Assembly (NCBI GenBank): GCA_963666935.1
Contig: OY762936.1
Location: forward strand, 1,302,001-1,366,000
Length of the DNA stretch: 64,000 nt
Direction of reading: 5' to 3'
Source of the DNA: G963666935 sp963666935
Lineage (GTDB): Bacteria; Bacillota; Clostridia; Christensenellales; CAG-138
Shown: positions 25,713-35,162 of the stretch, piece after piece
Position numbering within the stretch: position 1 is the first letter of the stretch
Layout: each line of letters begins with the position of its first letter
Translations under genes and position numbers: made by a program
Notes under the pieces: model-generated
Database searches by the model: none
Seen by the model: the letters and a program-made list of their open reading frames with translations, nothing else
Told to the model about the DNA's origin: nothing

Positions 25713-28700
25713 ATGGAAGAGGGATTGAAAGAACTGTTTGAACGTGCGGGCATCGTGGGGGCGGAATTGCTGGATGCTCGGCTCATCAAATCAGAACAAA
25801 AGCTCGCGGTGACAATTAGAACCAGCGGGCTTGTGTCAATGCAGAAAATTGAGGCGGCCAAGGCCGCCGTGAAAGAGGCATCCGGTTTTGAGGCGGAGCT
25901 GCACCTATGTTGCGAGGGCGTGGAAGAGAAGCTATGCATGAACGACAAGGCTACGCTTAACGTGCTGAAGGACGCATGGGGGAGAATTCTACCTGTGGCG
26001 CGGCCCGCGCTTGCTTCTTCTTGCTGGCAATGGCAGGAGGGCGTGCTTATGGTATCCGTGGCGAAGGGATTTTCTGCGCTGGCGGACAAGCCGGAATGGG
26101 TGCGTGCGGCGGAGAAGCTTTTTGCATCCGCTTATGGCATGAACCTCAAAATACGGGTGATCGAGGATGCGCAGATCCAACCGGAGCTGCCTCAAAGCCA
26201 GCCGGAGCCGAAACCTGTTCAAAGGAAAAAGGCCGAGCGACAGCCGGCCGACGCGGAGAAGGCCAAAGTGATATTGGGTAAGGCGATCAAGAAATCCGCG
26301 ATACACAAGCAGCATGAGCTTGTAGAGAGCATGGGCACGGTTACCATTTCTGGCGAGGTGCTCTCCATAGAGACCATGGCGCGAAAGGGCGGTGGAAACA
26401 TCCTCACCGTCATCATCAGCGATCATACCGGCACGCTACCCTGCAAGCTGTTTTTGGAAGTTTCCGATACAAAGACGGCCAAGGCACTTCAAAGCGTAAA
26501 GGAGCGGGGAGATTACCTTGTGGTTTCCGGCCGCTATGGCATGGATCAATGGCTCAAGCGCATGTGTGTCTATCCCAAAGATATCGGATATATGGCGGTT
26601 CTTCCCAGAATGGACAGGGCTACGGAGAAACGGGTGGAACTGCACTTGCATACCAAGATGTCCGCCATGGACGGGTTGCTGAATGTGAAGGAGGCGGTGA
26701 AGACCGCTGCCCGGTGGGGGCATAAAGCCGTAGCCATTACCGACCACGGCGTAGTGCACGCCTTTCCGGACGCGGTGAACGCCGCCAAAAAGTGTGGAAT
26801 CAAGGCGCTTCTGGGTGTGGAGGGATACCTGCTGCCGGACAGCGAACTCATTGAAAGACCCCGGGAATACACGGCGATTTACGTAACCATGGCAGACGGA
26901 ATCAAGCTGCCGGAGGTATTCGAGATTGCCGCATGTCGCTTTACGGAAAACGAAATCCTCGACGCCATGGATGTGCTGGTGGATACTGGCGCGCTGCTGT
27001 CGCAGTCGCTGGCGACGGAAACAGGCCTTACCATAGAAATGCTGCATACGGGGGTGCCCATAGCGGAGGCGCTTGGAACGCTTATACAATTCGCCGGAGA
27101 GTCCGTGAAAGTGCTCCATGACGCACAGCAGCTTAAGGCCCTTTATGAATACGGCCTGCGCTTCAACATGGAGCTGAACTCCAAGTTGGTGAGCACGGGT
27201 ATGCTTTCGCACTACCTTCACAGAGAAGTGAAGGAGCCCACGCTTTTAGCCATGTGCAAAAAGGACGGAATACTTTGCGGCGGCCGGGCGAAGGATCGGG
27301 CGGCGGCTACGGCCAGACTGATGCAGAATCTTTTGCGCACGCTCGACGGCAAAGGTGTTACGACATTACCCCTGACGAATGCGGTTCCTGCGGAAAAGGT
27401 TAAGGGAAAGCGGGGCAACTACCATATCATACTGCTGGCGAAGAATCCGGAAGGATTGAAAAACCTATACCGTCTGGTATCTTACGCCCATATGGAATAT
27501 CTGAAAAAAGTTCCGCAGATTCCACGAAGCCTTCTTTCGGTGTACCGAGAAGGGCTGATTGTGGGCTCGGCATGCGAGGCAGGGGAGTTGTTCCGCGCGC
27601 TGCTTTCCGGCGCAGGGGAAGAGCGGCTCATGCAAGTGGCGCAGATGTACGACTTCTTAGAGATACAACCTATCGCCAACAATGGATTTTTGATGCGCAA
27701 CGGTACCGTTGCGGACGACGATGGCCTTAGGGAACTGAACCGCCGGATTGTGGCGCTTGGAGAGCGGATGGGCAAACCTGTGGTGGCCACGGGCGATGTG
27801 CATTTTTTGGAGCCGGATCACGCAATTTTCCGCAGCATTATCATGCATGCGAGGGGATTTGAGGACGCGGAGGAACAGGCGCCGCTGTACTTTAAAACCA
27901 CGGATGAGATGCTGGAAGAGTTTTCCTATCTGGGAGAGGAGAAGGCCATGGAAGTCGTGGTCGAGAATCCCGGCCACATTGCGGACAGCTGCGAGAATCT
28001 CAAACCGTTCCTTTCGGAGAAAAGCACCTATGCGCCCACCTTTCCGGGCGCCAACGAGGAGCTGCGAGATATGGCCCTTGTACGTGCCCATGAGATCTAC
28101 GGCGACACGCTGCCTGATGTGGTGCAAAAGCGGCTGGACAAGGAGCTCAATTCCATCATCGGCAACGGATACGCTTCCCTTTACCTCATGGCCCAGCGGC
28201 TGGTATACAAATCCTTAAACGACGGGTATCTTGTGGGGTCTCGGGGTTCCGTTGGGTCTTCCTTAGTGGCGCATTTGGCGGGTATTACCGAGGTGAATGC
28301 TTTGCAGCCCCACTACGTTTGCCCCAGCTGTCGCCACAGCGACTTTGACGTGGATCGCAGCAAATACGCCTGCGGCGTGGACATGCCGGACAAAGATTGC
28401 CCAGTATGTGGTGCAAAATACAAAAAGCTGGGGTATGAGATTCCCTTTGAGGTCTTTTTAGGCTTCAAGGGCGACAAGACTCCGGATATTGACTTGAATT
28501 TTTCCGGCGAGTATCAGCCAGTGGCCCATAAATTTACGGAAACAATGTTTGGCGAGGGGCATGCCTTCCGGGCGGGCACTATTTCCGGCGTGAAGGACAA
28601 AACCGTATACGGCTACGTAAAGGCCTACTGCGAGGACAACGGAATTCAGATCACCAAGGACGAGATGGAGCGGCTTGTGAGCAACTGCGCGGGGGTTAAA

Positions 28701-29903
28701 AAGACCACGGGTCAGCACCCCGGCGGCATTGTCATTGTGCCGGAGGAAAACGACATTATGGAATTCACCCCCATTCAGTACCCGGCGGATCGGTCGGAGG
28801 GGAAGACCGTTACCACCCACTTTGACTTCCACGCCATGGACGACCGGCTGGTGAAGCTGGACATACTGGGTCACGACGACCCCACGGCTTTGCGCATGCT
28901 TCAGGACATCACGGGGCTGGACCCCCGGTCCATTTCGCTGGATGACCCCGATACCATGAAGCTTTTCTCCAGTAGCGAGCCTTTAGGTGTGAGCCTCCCG
29001 GAATTGGACTGCGACGTGGGCAGCATCGCGATTCCGGAATTTGGCACCACCTTTGTGCGACAGATTCTGAAAGATACGCGGCCTACCACCATGGAGGAGC
29101 TGGTACGGATTTCCGGCATTTCTCACGGCACAGACGTTTGGGTGGGAAACGCACAGGATCTGATTTTAAGCGGCACGGCCAGCCTTTCAGAGGTGATCTG
29201 TACCCGGGACGACATTATGAATTACCTGATTCTCCGAGGCGGCGACCCCTCTATGTCCTTTAAAACCATGGAGAATGTGCGCAAAGGCAAGGGCGTTACG
29301 GAGGAGATGGAGACGCATATGGCGTCCATTGCCACGCCAAAGTGGTTTGTGGCTTCCTGCAAGAAGATCAAATACATGTTCCCCCGGGCGCATGCCGCGG
29401 CCTACGTGATGATGGCGTTTCGGGTAGCGTATTATAAGGTGCATATGCCGCTGGCGTTTTATACCGTATACTTTACCGTTCGCGCCGACGCCTTCGACAT
29501 TGCGGCGGCGGAAGGCGGCGCCGACAGGGTGCTCAAAAACATCAAAGACCTCAAGAAAAAGGGTAACGATATGGATAACAAGGAAGCCGATCTGCTTACC
29601 ATTCTGGAGGTTGTGTATGAGATGAACAAACGGGGAATCGAACTGCTGCCCATCGACCTTTACAAGTCCGAAGCCCGGGAATTCAAAATCGAAGACGGAA
29701 AGATCCGGCCGCCATATTCTTCCATCGCGGGGGTGGGTGCGGCGGCGGCGGAGGGGATCGCACAGGCTGCCCGGGAAGGCGCTTACTCCTCGAAAGAAGA
29801 TTTTAGGCGCAGGAGCGGCGCAAACAGCGCCGTTGTGAAAGCGTTGGAGGAGCTGGGCTGCATGGAAGGAATTCCTGAAACCGACCAGCTTTGCCTGTTT
29901 TAG
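25713..29903 (+). CDS. polC: DNA polymerase III alpha subunit, PolC type, with degenerate proofreading domain
   Basis: Replicative polymerase of Gram-positive type, 1,396 residues. Order: N-terminal domain, OB fold about 205-300, PHP domain beginning at 308 with H311-L-H313, an inserted exonuclease-like domain about 384-545, the rest of PHP (TGDVHFL), a zinc-binding CPSC...CPVC region about 870-900, and the C-family polymerase core with P924-D-I-D-L-N-F and HFDFHAMDD. The insertion aligns over its length with the DnaQ-type proofreading domain, for example FEIAACRF, ETGLTIEML and GRAKDRAAAT, but the DEDDh residues are replaced: T392 and A394 for the first Asp and Glu, L474 for the second Asp, G524 and R529 for the last His and Asp. 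So PolC itself probably lacks 3'-5' proofreading. The frame is intact. It lies 9 nt after ispG and ends the series. Confidence 0.96.
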   Translation: MEEGLKELFERAGIVGAELLDARLIKSEQKLAVTIRTSGLVSMQKIEAAKAAVKEASGFEAELHLCCEGVEEKLCMNDKATLNVLKDAWGRILPVARPALASSCWQWQEGVLMVSVAKGFSALADKPEWVRAAEKLFASAYGMNLKIRVIEDAQIQPELPQSQPEPKPVQRKKAERQPADAEKAKVILGKAIKKSAIHKQHELVESMGTVTISGEVLSIETMARKGGGNILTVIISDHTGTLPCKLFLEVSDTKTAKALQSVKERGDYLVVSGRYGMDQWLKRMCVYPKDIGYMAVLPRMDRATEKRVELHLHTKMSAMDGLLNVKEAVKTAARWGHKAVAITDHGVVHAFPDAVNAAKKCGIKALLGVEGYLLPDSELIERPREYTAIYVTMADGIKLPEVFEIAACRFTENEILDAMDVLVDTGALLSQSLATETGLTIEMLHTGVPIAEALGTLIQFAGESVKVLHDAQQLKALYEYGLRFNMELNSKLVSTGMLSHYLHREVKEPTLLAMCKKDGILCGGRAKDRAAATARLMQNLLRTLDGKGVTTLPLTNAVPAEKVKGKRGNYHIILLAKNPEGLKNLYRLVSYAHMEYLKKVPQIPRSLLSVYREGLIVGSACEAGELFRALLSGAGEERLMQVAQMYDFLEIQPIANNGFLMRNGTVADDDGLRELNRRIVALGERMGKPVVATGDVHFLEPDHAIFRSIIMHARGFEDAEEQAPLYFKTTDEMLEEFSYLGEEKAMEVVVENPGHIADSCENLKPFLSEKSTYAPTFPGANEELRDMALVRAHEIYGDTLPDVVQKRLDKELNSIIGNGYASLYLMAQRLVYKSLNDGYLVGSRGSVGSSLVAHLAGITEVNALQPHYVCPSCRHSDFDVDRSKYACGVDMPDKDCPVCGAKYKKLGYEIPFEVFLGFKGDKTPDIDLNFSGEYQPVAHKFTETMFGEGHAFRAGTISGVKDKTVYGYVKAYCEDNGIQITKDEMERLVSNCAGVKKTTGQHPGGIVIVPEENDIMEFTPIQYPADRSEGKTVTTHFDFHAMDDRLVKLDILGHDDPTALRMLQDITGLDPRSISLDDPDTMKLFSSSEPLGVSLPELDCDVGSIAIPEFGTTFVRQILKDTRPTTMEELVRISGISHGTDVWVGNAQDLILSGTASLSEVICTRDDIMNYLILRGGDPSMSFKTMENVRKGKGVTEEMETHMASIATPKWFVASCKKIKYMFPRAHAAAYVMMAFRVAYYKVHMPLAFYTVYFTVRADAFDIAAAEGGADRVLKNIKDLKKKGNDMDNKEADLLTILEVVYEMNKRGIELLPIDLYKSEAREFKIEDGKIRPPYSSIAGVGAAAAEGIAQAAREGAYSSKEDFRRRSGANSAVVKALEELGCMEGIPETDQLCLF

Positions 29904-29923
29904 CCGCTTTCGCCGAATAATGC

Positions 29924-29953
29924 TTGCATTGTTTCGGATTTCTGTGATATAAT
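29924..29953 (+). promoter_or_regulatory. Promoter of rimP-nusA-infB operon
   Basis: TTGCAT (29924-29929), 18-nt spacer, TATAAT (29948-29953), with TG one base before the -10 (extended -10). Start near 29960. Confidence 0.8.
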
Positions 29954-29988
29954 TTAGCCGTTGGGCAGCGTGAAACTGCAGAAGTGTA

Positions 29989-30021
29989 AAAAGAGTGGGG
30001 CAAAACCTCGCTCTTTTGTTT
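29989..30021 (+). terminator. Leader terminator (attenuator) upstream of rimP
   Basis: A 12-bp stem with two G-T pairs, left arm 29989-30000 (AAAAGAGTGGGG) and right arm 30006-30017 (CCTCGCTCTTTT), followed by GTTTTG. It lies between promoter and first gene, so it is an attenuator. In Bacillus subtilis the rimP-nusA operon has a NusA-dependent leader terminator used for autoregulation; the same arrangement here suggests the same control. Confidence 0.82.
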
Positions 30022-30047
30022 TGAAGGGGACATGGAAAAGAGAAAGA

Positions 30048-30527
30048 ATGAAACTTGCGGATAGGATTGACGCGCTGCTCCGCCCGGTAATCAAGTCGCT
30101 TGGCTACGAGCTGGACGAAGTGGAATATAGTAAGGAATACGGCAGCTGGGTGCTGACAGTGTACATCGAGCGCGAGGATGGCGCCAGTGCGGATTTGGAC
30201 GACTGCGAAAAGGTAAGCAGGGCCGTGGATCCGGTGCTGGATGAAGCGGATCCCATAGAACAGGAATATTTTTTGAGTGTGTCCTCCATTGGACTGGACC
30301 GCCCCATAAAAAAAGACAAAGACTTTCAGCGAAATCTGGGCAAAATGGTGACAGTTAAGCTCTATGCGCCTTTGGATGGGAAGAAGGAATACATGGGAAC
30401 GCTTAGGGCATTTGATGATGATACATTTACCATTTTTGTCGAAGACAAAGAACGAGTGATTGGCCGCAAGGATGCCGCCGGCATCAGGCCTCACATTGAT
30501 TTCGACGGTCTTGAAAAGCAAAATTAA
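30048..30527 (+). CDS. rimP: Ribosome maturation factor RimP
   Basis: Assists 30S subunit maturation. From ATG 30048 it is 159 residues; the frame is open upstream through the attenuator, but the SD (AAGAGAAAG) and family N-terminus fix the start. It has the N-terminal alpha/beta domain with LGYELDEVEY and the SSIGLDRPIKKDKDF motif, then a C-terminal SH3-like barrel. First gene of the operon; nusA follows after 40 nt. Confidence 0.95.
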   Translation: MKLADRIDALLRPVIKSLGYELDEVEYSKEYGSWVLTVYIEREDGASADLDDCEKVSRAVDPVLDEADPIEQEYFLSVSSIGLDRPIKKDKDFQRNLGKMVTVKLYAPLDGKKEYMGTLRAFDDDTFTIFVEDKERVIGRKDAAGIRPHIDFDGLEKQN

Positions 30528-30567
30528 TGGAATTATTTATGAAGTTAGAAGTTAAGGGAGAGAGAGA

Positions 30568-31692
30568 ATGAACGCCGAATTCATTGAGGCACTGAACGCC
30601 ATTGAAAAAGAACGGGGAATCAACAAAGACCTCCTCATAGAAGCTTTTGAGTCCGCTTTGGTGGCGGCATATAAACGGAATTGCGGCGGCGTGGGCAACG
30701 TGCGCGCCATCGTGGACCGCGAAACCGGCGAGGTACAGATTTTTGCCTCCAAGAGCGTGGTGGAAAATGTGGAAAACCCCAATTTGGAGATTTCCGTGGC
30801 CGACGCAAAAAAGGTGAACGCCCTTTTCGAAGAGGGTGACGTTTTGGAAGAGGAAGTGGATCCCCGCAAATTCGGCCGCATTGCCGCGCAGACGGCAAAA
30901 CAGGTTGTTGTGCAGCGCATTCGCGAGGCAGAGCGCGGCGTGATATTCGATGAATTTGTGGAGAAAGAAAACGAGGTACTTACAGCGATCGTTCAGCGTA
31001 CGGAGAAAAACGGCGTGTACGTGGAGCTGGGCAAGACTGACGGACTTTTGGCGACATCGGAGACCATAGCAGGAGAGACATACAACAATTCCGACCGCAT
31101 TAAAGTTTATGTGCTGGAAGTGCGCAAGACCAGCAAGGGACTGCAGGTTATGGTATCCAGAACCCACCCCGGGTTGGTGAAGCGGCTCTTTGAGCTGGAA
31201 GTCCCGGAAATTCAGTCAGGCATAGTGCAGATTAAGTCCATTGCCCGGGAAGCCGGCTTTCGGACTAAGGTGGCGGTATTTTCCACCGATCCCCAGGTGG
31301 ACGCCGTTGGCGCATGCGTGGGCCAGAAGGGAATCCGTGTGGAACGGATCGTAAACGAGCTGCACAATGAAAAAATCGACATTATCGAATGGGATTCCGA
31401 TCCCGCTGTATATATTGCCAAGGCGCTGAGCCCTGCCCGAGTCATGATGGTATACATCAACGAGCAGGAGAAGGCGGCAAAGGTCATTGTGCCGGACAAT
31501 CAGCTTTCTTTGGCAATCGGCAAGGAGGGGCAGAACGTACGCCTGGCGGCTAAGCTGACTGGCTGGAAGATCGACATCAAGAACCAGACACAGGCGGAGC
31601 GGGACATCGATATCAACGCCGCCAACGAGCAGGAAGCGTATGCAGATGAGGATGAGTATCAGGAGCAGGACGAGGCACGTTCGGAGGAATAA
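30568..31692 (+). CDS. nusA: Transcription termination/antitermination protein NusA
   Basis: RNA polymerase-associated factor for pausing and intrinsic termination. The 374-residue protein comprises the N-terminal RNAP-binding domain, an S1 domain at about 132-200, and two KH domains (VGQKGIRVERI and IGKEGQNVRLAAKLTG). It has no C-terminal acidic repeats, as usual in Firmicutes, only a short acidic tail. SD AGGGAGAGAG. Likely autoregulates through the leader terminator of the operon. Confidence 0.97.
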   Translation: MNAEFIEALNAIEKERGINKDLLIEAFESALVAAYKRNCGGVGNVRAIVDRETGEVQIFASKSVVENVENPNLEISVADAKKVNALFEEGDVLEEEVDPRKFGRIAAQTAKQVVVQRIREAERGVIFDEFVEKENEVLTAIVQRTEKNGVYVELGKTDGLLATSETIAGETYNNSDRIKVYVLEVRKTSKGLQVMVSRTHPGLVKRLFELEVPEIQSGIVQIKSIAREAGFRTKVAVFSTDPQVDAVGACVGQKGIRVERIVNELHNEKIDIIEWDSDPAVYIAKALSPARVMMVYINEQEKAAKVIVPDNQLSLAIGKEGQNVRLAAKLTGWKIDIKNQTQAERDIDINAANEQEAYADEDEYQEQDEARSEE

Positions 31693-31695
31693 CCC

Positions 31696-31962
31696 ATGAA
31701 GAAGATACCGATGCGCATGTGCGTGGGCTGTCGGGAGATGCGCCCTAAGAAGGAACTGCTGCGCATTGTCCGCACGCCGGACGGGAATATTATTGTGGAT
31801 AGAACCGGGAAGGCGTCAGGCCGCGGGGCGTATATTTGCCCGTCGGTAGCCTGTTTGGAGAAGGCGGAGAAAATTCGGGCATTGGAGCGGGCGCTGGAGC
31901 ATAGCGTTGATTCCCAAGTGTTTGCAAGGCTTCGCTCCGAAATCCAGCCGGACGACGGCTGA
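31696..31962 (+). CDS. rnpM: RNase P modulator RnpM (YlxR family)
   Basis: An 88-residue basic RNA-binding protein of the YlxR/DUF448 family, recently linked to RNase P in Bacillus. Signature: RMCVGCREMRPKKELLRIV and GRGAYICPSVACLEKA, with Cys pairs. It follows nusA by 3 nt in the canonical order. A role in RNase P modulation is from family knowledge only. Confidence 0.92.
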   Translation: MKKIPMRMCVGCREMRPKKELLRIVRTPDGNIIVDRTGKASGRGAYICPSVACLEKAEKIRALERALEHSVDSQVFARLRSEIQPDDG

Positions 31963-31975
31963 ACGAGAAATGCCT

Positions 31976-32272
31976 ATGAATGAAATAAAACTCTTAGCCG
32001 CACTGGGATTCGCCATGAAGGCAGGGAAATGCCTTTGCGGAGATTTTATCAGTGAGAAGGCATTGAAGGGCGGAAGGGCAAAGCTGATTATCCTGGATGA
32101 TTCCGCCTCACAAAATACCCGGGAACGCTACCAAGGCATGTGCGCGAGGGAGAACACCCCGTTGCTATGCATCAAGGAATTGGACGCCGCCATCGGCAAA
32201 GAAGGCCGAAAGGTCGCGGCGATAACGGACGGCGGATTTGCCCGCCTGATTATTGAAGCACGGGAGTGCTGA
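31976..32272 (+). CDS. L7Ae-family ribosomal-like protein (YlxQ)
   Basis: A 98-residue L7Ae/L30e-fold RNA-binding protein, expected to bind kink-turns. Features: LAALGFAMKAGKCLCG and the LIILDDSASQNT core. The start is taken at ATG 31976, since the weak SD (GAGAA) is about 8 nt upstream; ATG 31970 two codons earlier is possible. Standard position between rnpM and infB. Confidence 0.88.
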   Translation: MNEIKLLAALGFAMKAGKCLCGDFISEKALKGGRAKLIILDDSASQNTRERYQGMCARENTPLLCIKELDAAIGKEGRKVAAITDGGFARLIIEAREC

Positions 32273-32301
32273 CAACGCTAATACACACGGGGGTATGATA
32301 A

Positions 32302-35157
32302 ATGGCAAAAGCAAAGGCATTGGATACGGCAAAGGAGCTTGAAGCACAGGCAAAAGATTTGTCTGAGCGAATTATAGGCTTGCAGGAAACGCTTTCTGAG
32401 ACGCTCAACGCAGTGCGAAGCGCCGAAGGCAGGCTTGCAGAAAAAGAAAAAACCGAGGAGAGAACCCGGGCGGAACGTGAAAAAGCGGAACGCCTCCGGG
32501 ATATTCTTGCTTCGGAAGAGAATCTGGCGTTTCACGTTGGTGAAGATCAGCCGGAGGAAACGGCGACACCGGCTTTTGAGGAACCTCGGGCTAAGGAGAC
32601 CCAGCCCGCTGAGGCAAAGGAAAAAGCTCCTGAGTATGCTGCCCAAAAGTCAGAGGAAACGGCACAGAAATCTGCGGCTACAAAAGCGGAAAAAAGCGCC
32701 GAAGTACCGTCGGAAACACCCCCCGTTTCATCGGTTCAAAACCGCACCGTTCAGGGCGCAGGCCGGCCCTCGCCGCGTGGTGAGCAGCCGCAGGGACAAC
32801 AGCCCCAGAGATTCAACGACCGTCCGCAGGGACAACAGCCCCAGAGATTTGGCGACCGTCCCCAGGGACAACAGCCCCAGAGATTCAACGACCGTCCCCA
32901 GGGACAACAGCCCCAGCGATTCGGCGACCGTCCGCAGGGACAACAGCCCCAGAGATTCAACGACCGTCCCCAGGGACAACAACCTCAAAGATTCGGCGAC
33001 CGTCCCCAGGGGCAACAGCCCCAAAGATTCGGCAACCGTCCGCAGGGACAACAGCCCCAGAGATTTGGCGACCGTCCGCAAAGCAATCAATTCCAGCAGA
33101 GGCCTGGCATGCCCGCCGGCCAGGATAAATTCGACAGGCCAAAGACGGGCTATCAGGCCCATCCTGCCGCTCGAACCGTGGCGGGACCTTTGGGGAAGGA
33201 TAAAGATAGACGCCCTGTCAGCCCTGTTAGCAACAACAATAACAATAATAGTAACAAGAGCCGGGAAGAAGAGCGGAAGGCAAAGGCGCGCAAGAGCCTC
33301 ATCAAGGAAGAACGCCTGAGACCTGATGACGATTCGCCTATGGGCCGCAGGATTCGGAGGCAGAAGCAGCAGGTGGTCCGTCGGCCGGAGCCTATAAAAA
33401 TTGAAAAGGCCATTCTTACAGCGGAGAACACCACTGTAAAGGAACTTTCGGAAAAGATTGGAAAGCCTGCGGCGGAAATCATCAAGAAACTATTTATTCT
33501 TGGGATTATGGCCACCATCAATCAGGAGCTTGATTTTGATACCTGCTCCCTGGTGGCGTCAGATTATAATATCGAGCTGGAATTGAACGTGGCCAAGACA
33601 GCGGAAGATGTGCTGCAAGAGAGCATAGATGAAGAGGACGTGAAGGAGAGCCTAGTGCCTCGTCCGCCTGTGGTGACCATCATGGGCCATGTAGACCACG
33701 GCAAGACCTCCCTGCTGGATGCCATCCGGCAGAGTAGCATCACTGATGGAGAAGCCGGCGGTATTACCCAGCATATCGGCGCCTATACCGTGACTTGCCA
33801 CGACCAGCTGATTACGTTCATCGACACGCCGGGCCACGAGGCATTTACTTCCATGCGTGCTCGCGGCGCACAGGTGACGGACATTATCATTCTGGTGGTG
33901 GCGGCGGACGACGGCATTATGCCCCAGACCGTTGAGGCCATCAACCATGCCAAAGCGGCAAAGGTTCCAATTATCGTGGCCATTAATAAGATGGATCGAG
34001 AAACCGCCAATCCCGACAGGGTGAAGCAGCAGCTCACCGAGCATGGTTTGGTATCCGAAGAATGGGGCGGCGAGACAATTTGCGTCCCGGTTTCTGCGAA
34101 GACCAGGGCCAATTTGGATACATTGTTGGAGATGGTCCTTTTGCAGGCGGACGTACTGGAGCTCCGCGCTAATCCCAATCGCAGCGCGAAGGGTACCATT
34201 ATTGAGGCGGAGCTGGACAAAGGCAGAGGCCCCATCGCTACCGTATTGGTGCAGAACGGAACATTGAAGGTAGGCGATCCCATTGTGGCAGGAATGACTT
34301 ACGGGCGAGTACGCGCCATGATGGACGATAAGGGAAAGCGCGTTATGGAAGCTGGCCCCAGCCAGCCGGTAGAGGTATTGGGCTTCTCTGAAGTTCCAGC
34401 GGCCGGCGATATGATGAACGTTTCAGAGGTCGACAAGCTATCCCGCCAGGTTGCCGAGGAGCGCCGTGACAAGCAGAAAGCGGAGCAGCTGAAGAATATG
34501 TCCAAGGTTTCTTTGGACGATTTATTCACCCAGATTGCGGCGGGCAATGTGAAGGATCTGAACGTCATCGTCAAGGCAGACGTGCAGGGCTCCGTGGAAG
34601 CGGTCAAGCAGGCGCTGGAGAAGCTTTCCAACGAGGAAGTGCATGTGCGCTGCATTCATGGCGGCGTGGGAGCAATCACCGGCTCCGATATCATGTTTGC
34701 GTCCGTGTCCAACGCCATCGTCATAGGCTTCAACGTGCGCCCGGATAACATGGCGAGGGAGATGGCGGAGCGCGAAAAGGTGGATGTACGTATGTATCGG
34801 ATTATCTACACCGCTATCGAAGACATCGAAAAGGCCATGAAAGGCATGTTCGCTCCGGTATTCAAGGAAACGGAGCTGGGCCACGCGGAAGTGCGCAATA
34901 CCTTTAAGGTCAGCGGCGTCGGCACCATTGCCGGTTGCTACGTTCAAGACGGTAAAGTTAACCGCAATGCCAAGGTGCGCGTGGTGCGCGGTGGCATAGT
35001 GGTCCACGAGGGGAAAATCGCTTCCCTCAAGCGCTTTAAGGACGACGCAAAGGAAGTGGCGGCCGGTTACGAGTGCGGCATCGGGGTTGAAGGCTTTAAC
35101 GAAATTCGCGAGGGCGACGTGATTGAAGCCTTCGTAATGGAAGAAGTAGAAAGGTAA
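32302..35157 (+). CDS. infB: Translation initiation factor IF-2 with repetitive N-terminal region
   Basis: GTPase placing fMet-tRNA on the 30S subunit. The 951-residue protein has a long N-terminal extension: a helical charged part (1-160), a Gln/Pro/Arg-rich region made of eight 12-residue repeats (about 162-257), then an Asn-run and basic linker, the IF2 N-terminal helix domain (VKELSEKIGKPAAEI), the G domain with G462-HVDHGKT and DTPGHE and NKMD, and domains II to IV to the end. The conserved two-thirds is normal; the repeats are not usual. The SD is weak (GGGGGT). Confidence 0.97.
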   Translation: MAKAKALDTAKELEAQAKDLSERIIGLQETLSETLNAVRSAEGRLAEKEKTEERTRAEREKAERLRDILASEENLAFHVGEDQPEETATPAFEEPRAKETQPAEAKEKAPEYAAQKSEETAQKSAATKAEKSAEVPSETPPVSSVQNRTVQGAGRPSPRGEQPQGQQPQRFNDRPQGQQPQRFGDRPQGQQPQRFNDRPQGQQPQRFGDRPQGQQPQRFNDRPQGQQPQRFGDRPQGQQPQRFGNRPQGQQPQRFGDRPQSNQFQQRPGMPAGQDKFDRPKTGYQAHPAARTVAGPLGKDKDRRPVSPVSNNNNNNSNKSREEERKAKARKSLIKEERLRPDDDSPMGRRIRRQKQQVVRRPEPIKIEKAILTAENTTVKELSEKIGKPAAEIIKKLFILGIMATINQELDFDTCSLVASDYNIELELNVAKTAEDVLQESIDEEDVKESLVPRPPVVTIMGHVDHGKTSLLDAIRQSSITDGEAGGITQHIGAYTVTCHDQLITFIDTPGHEAFTSMRARGAQVTDIIILVVAADDGIMPQTVEAINHAKAAKVPIIVAINKMDRETANPDRVKQQLTEHGLVSEEWGGETICVPVSAKTRANLDTLLEMVLLQADVLELRANPNRSAKGTIIEAELDKGRGPIATVLVQNGTLKVGDPIVAGMTYGRVRAMMDDKGKRVMEAGPSQPVEVLGFSEVPAAGDMMNVSEVDKLSRQVAEERRDKQKAEQLKNMSKVSLDDLFTQIAAGNVKDLNVIVKADVQGSVEAVKQALEKLSNEEVHVRCIHGGVGAITGSDIMFASVSNAIVIGFNVRPDNMAREMAEREKVDVRMYRIIYTAIEDIEKAMKGMFAPVFKETELGHAEVRNTFKVSGVGTIAGCYVQDGKVNRNAKVRVVRGGIVVHEGKIASLKRFKDDAKEVAAGYECGIGVEGFNEIREGDVIEAFVMEEVER
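32785..33072 (+). repeat. Eight tandem 36-bp repeats inside infB
   Basis: Eight exact-length 36-bp units encode twelve residues each of the form RPQGQQPQRF plus ND, GD or GN. The last two residues alternate ND and GD in the first six units, so a 72-bp dimer seems to have been amplified. Units differ mostly at silent or single positions. All are in frame, giving an arginine/glutamine-rich, proline-containing disordered tract. Confidence 0.95.
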
Positions 35158-35162
35158 CTGTT

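Noticed and set aside
29187..30521. A 444-codon minus-strand frame opposite polC end and rimP
   Set aside because: It crosses a clear promoter and attenuator of the rimP operon and overlaps two conserved genes; no start signals.
32785..33072. CRISPR-like array of 36-bp repeats
   Set aside because: Repeats are directly joined, have no spacers, and are translated in frame within infB; no cas genes are near.
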